Origin: an uncultured Varibaculum sp.
Lineage (GTDB): Bacteria; Actinomycetota; Actinomycetes; Actinomycetales; Actinomycetaceae
Direction of reading: 5' to 3'
DNA: 7,857 bases
Assembly (NCBI GenBank): GCA_947253735.1
Contig: CAMYAU010000071.1
Coordinates: 1-7,857 of the forward strand
Position numbers and translations under genes: made by a program. The notes below the pieces were generated by a model. That model made no database searches. It was not told where the DNA came from and saw only the letters and a program-made list of their open reading frames with translations. Positions 5,336 through 7,857 of this stretch are shown here, in pieces (positions within the stretch are counted from its first letter, which is position 1; the number at the start of each line of letters is the position of its first letter).

Positions 5336-6754
5336 ATGAGCGAGCAAGCAAACCAATCCGATAAAGAACTATTTGCCCAGGCACGCAGAGCGATTCCTGG
5401 AGGAGTTAACTCTCCGGTACGCGCCTACGGCTCCGTGGGGGGAACCCCCCACTTTATTAGAGAGGCTTTCGGCGCTTATGTGCGTGATGAAGAAGACAAC
5501 ACTTTTGTGGATTTGGTTTGTTCCTGGGGGCCGGCACTGCTGGGACACTCCTGTCCCCCGGTGGTGCGGGCAGTGCAAGAAGCCGCTGCTAAAGGTCTCT
5601 CCTTCGGCGCCCCTACGGTAAGTGAAACCAAGCTGGCACAGGCAATTACCGCCAGGATGCCTTCCTGCGAACAAGTCCGCATGGTTTCTACCGGTACCGA
5701 AGCCACTATGACCGCGATTCGCTTGGCGCGAGGAGTAACTGGACGTGACTTAATCATCAAGTTTGCCGGCTGCTATCACGGCCACTCCGATGGTCTTTTG
5801 GCCGCCGCTGGTTCCGGGGTGGCCACCCAGGGGCTGCCTGGCTCCGCCGGGGTCACTGCGGCAGTTGCAGCCGAAACCATCGTCCTCCCCTATAACGACT
5901 TTGACGCCCTCACCGAAACTTTTGAGCGTAAAGGGGAACAAATTGCGGCAGTTATTTGTGAATCCTGCCCCGCTAATATGGGAGTCGTACCGCCACTTCC
6001 TGGCTTTAACCAGCATATTCGTGCGCTAACTACCAAGTATGGGGCGTTAATGATTACCGACGAAGTACTAACTGGTTTCCGGGTGGGACCCTCGGGGTAT
6101 TGGGGTTTGCAAAATGATTATTGGATTGATCTGCCTGCTAAGCTTCCTGATTTTTCCAATGAGGACGAGCTGACTAGCTGGCGGGAAAGCCAGTTAGAAA
6201 AAATGGAGTTCGTGCCGGACATCTTCACTTTCGGAAAAGTCATCGGCGGGGGCATGCCACTGGCCGCTTTGGGTGGATCCCGCCAAATCATGGAGCAGCT
6301 GTCTCCCCTGGGACCGGTTTACCAGGCCGGAACCCTTTCGGGTAACCCACTGGCCACCGCGGCCGGTTTGAAAACTTTGGAGTTAGCCGACCACGCGGTC
6401 TATGCCCGCACTACTGCGGTTGCTGACGCTCTCATCGGGGCGATTGAACACGAGGCCGCGGAAGCGGAGGTAGCGTTGAGAGTCAACCGGGCGGGCAGTT
6501 TGTTCTCGGTGTTCTTCGGGGAAGGTCCCGCAGAAAATGGAGTAACTAATTTCGAGCAGGCAAATGCGCAGGAAACTTTCCGTTACCGCGCATTCTTCCA
6601 TGCGATGGAGGAAGAAAATATCGCTTTACCACCCTCCGGGTTTGAGGCCTGGTTCGTGTCTTCTGCTCACGATGACCGCGCAGTAGGACGGATTTTGGCA
6701 GCGCTACCTTCCGCGATGCGTGCTGCCAAAGAAGCTACAAGCCATGATAACTAA
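5336..6754 (+). CDS. hemL: Glutamate-1-semialdehyde 2,1-aminomutase
   Basis: A 472-residue PLP enzyme that turns glutamate-1-semialdehyde into 5-aminolevulinate, the last step of the C5 route into heme and other tetrapyrroles. Seen: ARRAIPGGVNSPVRAYGSVG (16-35), the classic GSAM N-terminus; STGTEATMTAIRLAR (118-132), which binds the cofactor phosphate; GCYHGHSDGLLAAAGSG (145-161); TDEVLTGFRVG (241-251), with the aspartate that contacts the PLP ring nitrogen; and FTFGKVIGGGMPLAALGG (297-314) with K301 as the Schiff-base lysine. About 30 acidic, polar residues (260-292) separate GYWGLQN from VPDIFTFGK, making the protein longer than the usual roughly 430 residues. I use the ATG at 5336 because the GSAM homology starts soon after it. 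The ATG at 5276 adds 20 residues without homology or a ribosome site. Glutamyl-tRNA reductase and other hem genes are not in the window. Confidence 0.95.
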   Translation: MSEQANQSDKELFAQARRAIPGGVNSPVRAYGSVGGTPHFIREAFGAYVRDEEDNTFVDLVCSWGPALLGHSCPPVVRAVQEAAAKGLSFGAPTVSETKLAQAITARMPSCEQVRMVSTGTEATMTAIRLARGVTGRDLIIKFAGCYHGHSDGLLAAAGSGVATQGLPGSAGVTAAVAAETIVLPYNDFDALTETFERKGEQIAAVICESCPANMGVVPPLPGFNQHIRALTTKYGALMITDEVLTGFRVGPSGYWGLQNDYWIDLPAKLPDFSNEDELTSWRESQLEKMEFVPDIFTFGKVIGGGMPLAALGGSRQIMEQLSPLGPVYQAGTLSGNPLATAAGLKTLELADHAVYARTTAVADALIGAIEHEAAEAEVALRVNRAGSLFSVFFGEGPAENGVTNFEQANAQETFRYRAFFHAMEEENIALPPSGFEAWFVSSAHDDRAVGRILAALPSAMRAAKEATSHDN

Positions 6755-6762
6755 GTTAAAAC

Positions 6763-6791
6763 AGTTCTTAAGGTTGTTCTAATTAAGAACT
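6763..6791 (+). repeat. Perfect 9-bp inverted repeat downstream of hemL
   Basis: AGTTCTTAA (6763-6771) and TTAAGAACT (6783-6791) are exact reverse complements around an 11-nt loop, beginning 8 nt after the hemL stop. The stem is AT-rich and has no T run behind it, so it is a poor classical terminator. It could be a weak terminator, an mRNA 3' end stabiliser or a protein-binding dyad. Confidence 0.5.
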
Positions 6792-6818
6792 CATCAGCCC
6801 AGGAGTTTCTTAATTTTC
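6781..6818 (+). terminator. Candidate hemL terminator, alternative to the first hairpin
   Basis: AATTAAGAACTC (6781-6792) pairs with GAGTTTCTTAATT (6803-6815), a 12-bp stem with one bulged base, a 10-nt loop and TTC after it. The right arm of the previous inverted repeat is reused here as the left arm, so only one of the two hairpins can exist at a time. It is the better terminator of the two, though its T run is short. Confidence 0.4.
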
Positions 6819-6860
6819 TAGGAACTTCGATTAAAATTCTATCGCCAAGCTTTAATGTTG

Positions 6861-6869
6861 TGATACAAT
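6861..6869 (+). promoter_or_regulatory. Extended -10 promoter of the secreted-protein gene
   Basis: TGATACAAT joins an extended -10 (TGn) to TACAAT, five of six to the consensus. Transcription should start near 6876, giving a leader of about 36 nt before the ATG at 6912. There is no clear -35 hexamer, which extended -10 promoters often do without. Confidence 0.5.
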
Positions 6870-6911
6870 AAAGGCGAAAGTATTGGTTGGGTTGGAAAGT
6901 TGCGAACGGAT

Positions 6912-7857
6912 ATGAGTGTTCTGCGCAAGATCAGCAGTTTTGCTGCCACCACTCTAGTGGCGGTAGCGCCGCTGTGCGTCGGCTTTTACTCTGCTCCTCT
7001 AGCCTCCGCCTCTCCTAACGACACACCAGCCACCAGCACTTCCTCTCCTACTCAAGCTACAAAGACCCAGAATCTCAGCGACTGGGCAAAAGCTAATTGC
7101 CCTGGTGGAGCCGAATTCGTTAACCAAACCAATGAAAACACCCCGATTTATTTAGGGTATGCGAACGGAAACACCTATCTGGGCTACACCGACGCCAAAA
7201 AGACCAGCATGGCTAAAGAGGGGAAAAAATTCGTTGATCCCCGTACTGATGCAAAGTACCAGGAAAAGTTTGGGACCTGCGTACGGGTAGCTGATGATCT
7301 CAGCGGGCAGGCCAGCGCGCAAGTCTTTTACGGAACCCTATTTAAGGCAGATAAATCTTCCCTATCCGCTTCTGGTTTTAGTCAGAAAACTCAGACCGTT
7401 TTTCAGGTAACCAAAGTTGTAACTTGGGTTCCAGACACCAAGGTAGAATCACGGACTCGCAAAACTAGTGGCAATTACCAAGAAATGCCCTACTCTGTCT
7501 CCAAGGGGAAATCCGATAGCGGTTTTAAAAATCTTTCCCCCAGCTTTGAGACCTCCATTGACCTGCGCTTTAGCCAGTCAGGGTTTTACACCGTTTACAT
7601 TAAAGCCATAACCACCGACCCGCAGAATCCTGACAAGTCTTACCAGGCTGAGATGGCCTACACTTTTATCGTCGGTAAAGAAGCTGCGGTTCCACAAGAT
7701 CTACAAGATATTGTCGATGGGAACACCGGGGAAGAGCCGGGAACCACCCCCACCCCGAATCCAGGGGAAACTACTCCTGACACTCCCACCCCGAACCCTG
7801 GTCACGAGGGTGGAGATACCAAACCTGGCACTGAGCCAGGAACTAACCCCACCCCCG
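6912..7857 (+). CDS. Secreted, probably surface-attached protein, cut by the right edge
   Basis: I translated 315 residues before the window ends. A Sec signal peptide is clear: basic start MSVLRK, hydrophobic stretch to about residue 30, and a likely cut after LASA (33). A Ser/Thr/Pro-rich linker follows (34-52). The folded part (about 55-257) has two cysteines, C63 and C123, a possible disulfide. Its end, around FSQSGFYTVYIKA (220-232) and YTFIVG (250-255), resembles by eye the actinobacterial surface-anchored protein domain (TIGR03769-like, roughly F..pG.Y.....A ... YtF.VG); this is a tentative link. From 270 on it is a Pro/Thr/Gly/Glu-rich tail with PTPNPG at 280-285 and 292-297, typical of wall-spanning stalks. 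A sorting signal or membrane anchor would lie beyond the edge. No strong ribosome site precedes the ATG (GGAAAG is 12 nt away); a TTG four codons upstream is open but worse. Function unknown. Confidence 0.75.
   Translation, partial: MSVLRKISSFAATTLVAVAPLCVGFYSAPLASASPNDTPATSTSSPTQATKTQNLSDWAKANCPGGAEFVNQTNENTPIYLGYANGNTYLGYTDAKKTSMAKEGKKFVDPRTDAKYQEKFGTCVRVADDLSGQASAQVFYGTLFKADKSSLSASGFSQKTQTVFQVTKVVTWVPDTKVESRTRKTSGNYQEMPYSVSKGKSDSGFKNLSPSFETSIDLRFSQSGFYTVYIKAITTDPQNPDKSYQAEMAYTFIVGKEAAVPQDLQDIVDGNTGEEPGTTPTPNPGETTPDTPTPNPGHEGGDTKPGTEPGTNPTP

Noticed and set aside
5189..5356. Longer N-terminus for the Flp-like gene (126 residues)
   Set aside because: It would overlap the hemL start, has no pilin-like content, and the inner ATG at 5188 has a strong ribosome site.
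7749..7802. DNA tandem repeat in the PTPNPG region
   Set aside because: Only two dispersed copies encode the motif and the bases differ between them; it is a protein-level stalk pattern.
1..7857. CRISPR array, tRNA/rRNA genes, insertion sequence or phage genes
   Set aside because: No spaced direct repeats, RNA-gene landmarks, transposase motifs or terminal inverted repeats seen on either strand.

Overview
The window reads as chromosomal DNA from a moderate-GC member of the high-GC Gram-positive bacteria (Actinomycetota). The best guess is the anaerobic or facultative Actinomycetaceae (Varibaculum, Mobiluncus or Actinotignum-like); this is inferred from gene content and was not tested. Three things point there: an oxygen-sensitive class III ribonucleotide reductase, an SftH/MrfA-type helicase placed tail-to-tail against Tad-type pilin genes (an arrangement known in actinobacteria, including mycobacteria), and an actinobacterial-looking secreted protein with a Pro/Thr-rich tail.

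Layout. 1-465 (minus): 5' part of nrdD, cut by the left edge and lacking an N-terminal ATP-cone. 466-717: nrdD control region with two NrdR-like boxes 32 bp apart and one perfect DnaA-box sequence. 718-1632 (minus): PAP2-family membrane phosphatase. 1633-1731: short divergent spacer. 1732-4182 (plus): large superfamily II helicase with a C-terminal DUF1998/cysteine module. 4193-5188 (minus): three tightly packed pilin-like genes, transcribed in the order Flp-like (DUF4244) > TadE-like > second TadE-like, converging on the helicase with a 10-nt gap. 5189-5335: divergent spacer. 5336-6754 (plus): hemL, probably from a leaderless transcript. 6755-6911: spacer with mutually exclusive hairpins and an extended -10 promoter. 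6912 to the right edge (plus): 5' part of a secreted, probably surface-attached protein.

How the genes relate. nrdD supplies dNTPs without oxygen and looks to be under NrdR control. The pilin genes carry prepilin-peptidase-like sites but no Tad motor (ATPase, TadB/TadC) lies in the window; hemL occupies the place where the motor genes stand in mycobacteria. The locus is therefore either split or reduced. hemL starts the C5 tetrapyrrole route and seems unrelated to its neighbours. No tRNA, rRNA, CRISPR array, insertion sequence or phage gene was seen. The most notable items are the NrdR/DnaA control region, the ATP-cone-less NrdD and the motorless helicase/pilin neighbourhood.
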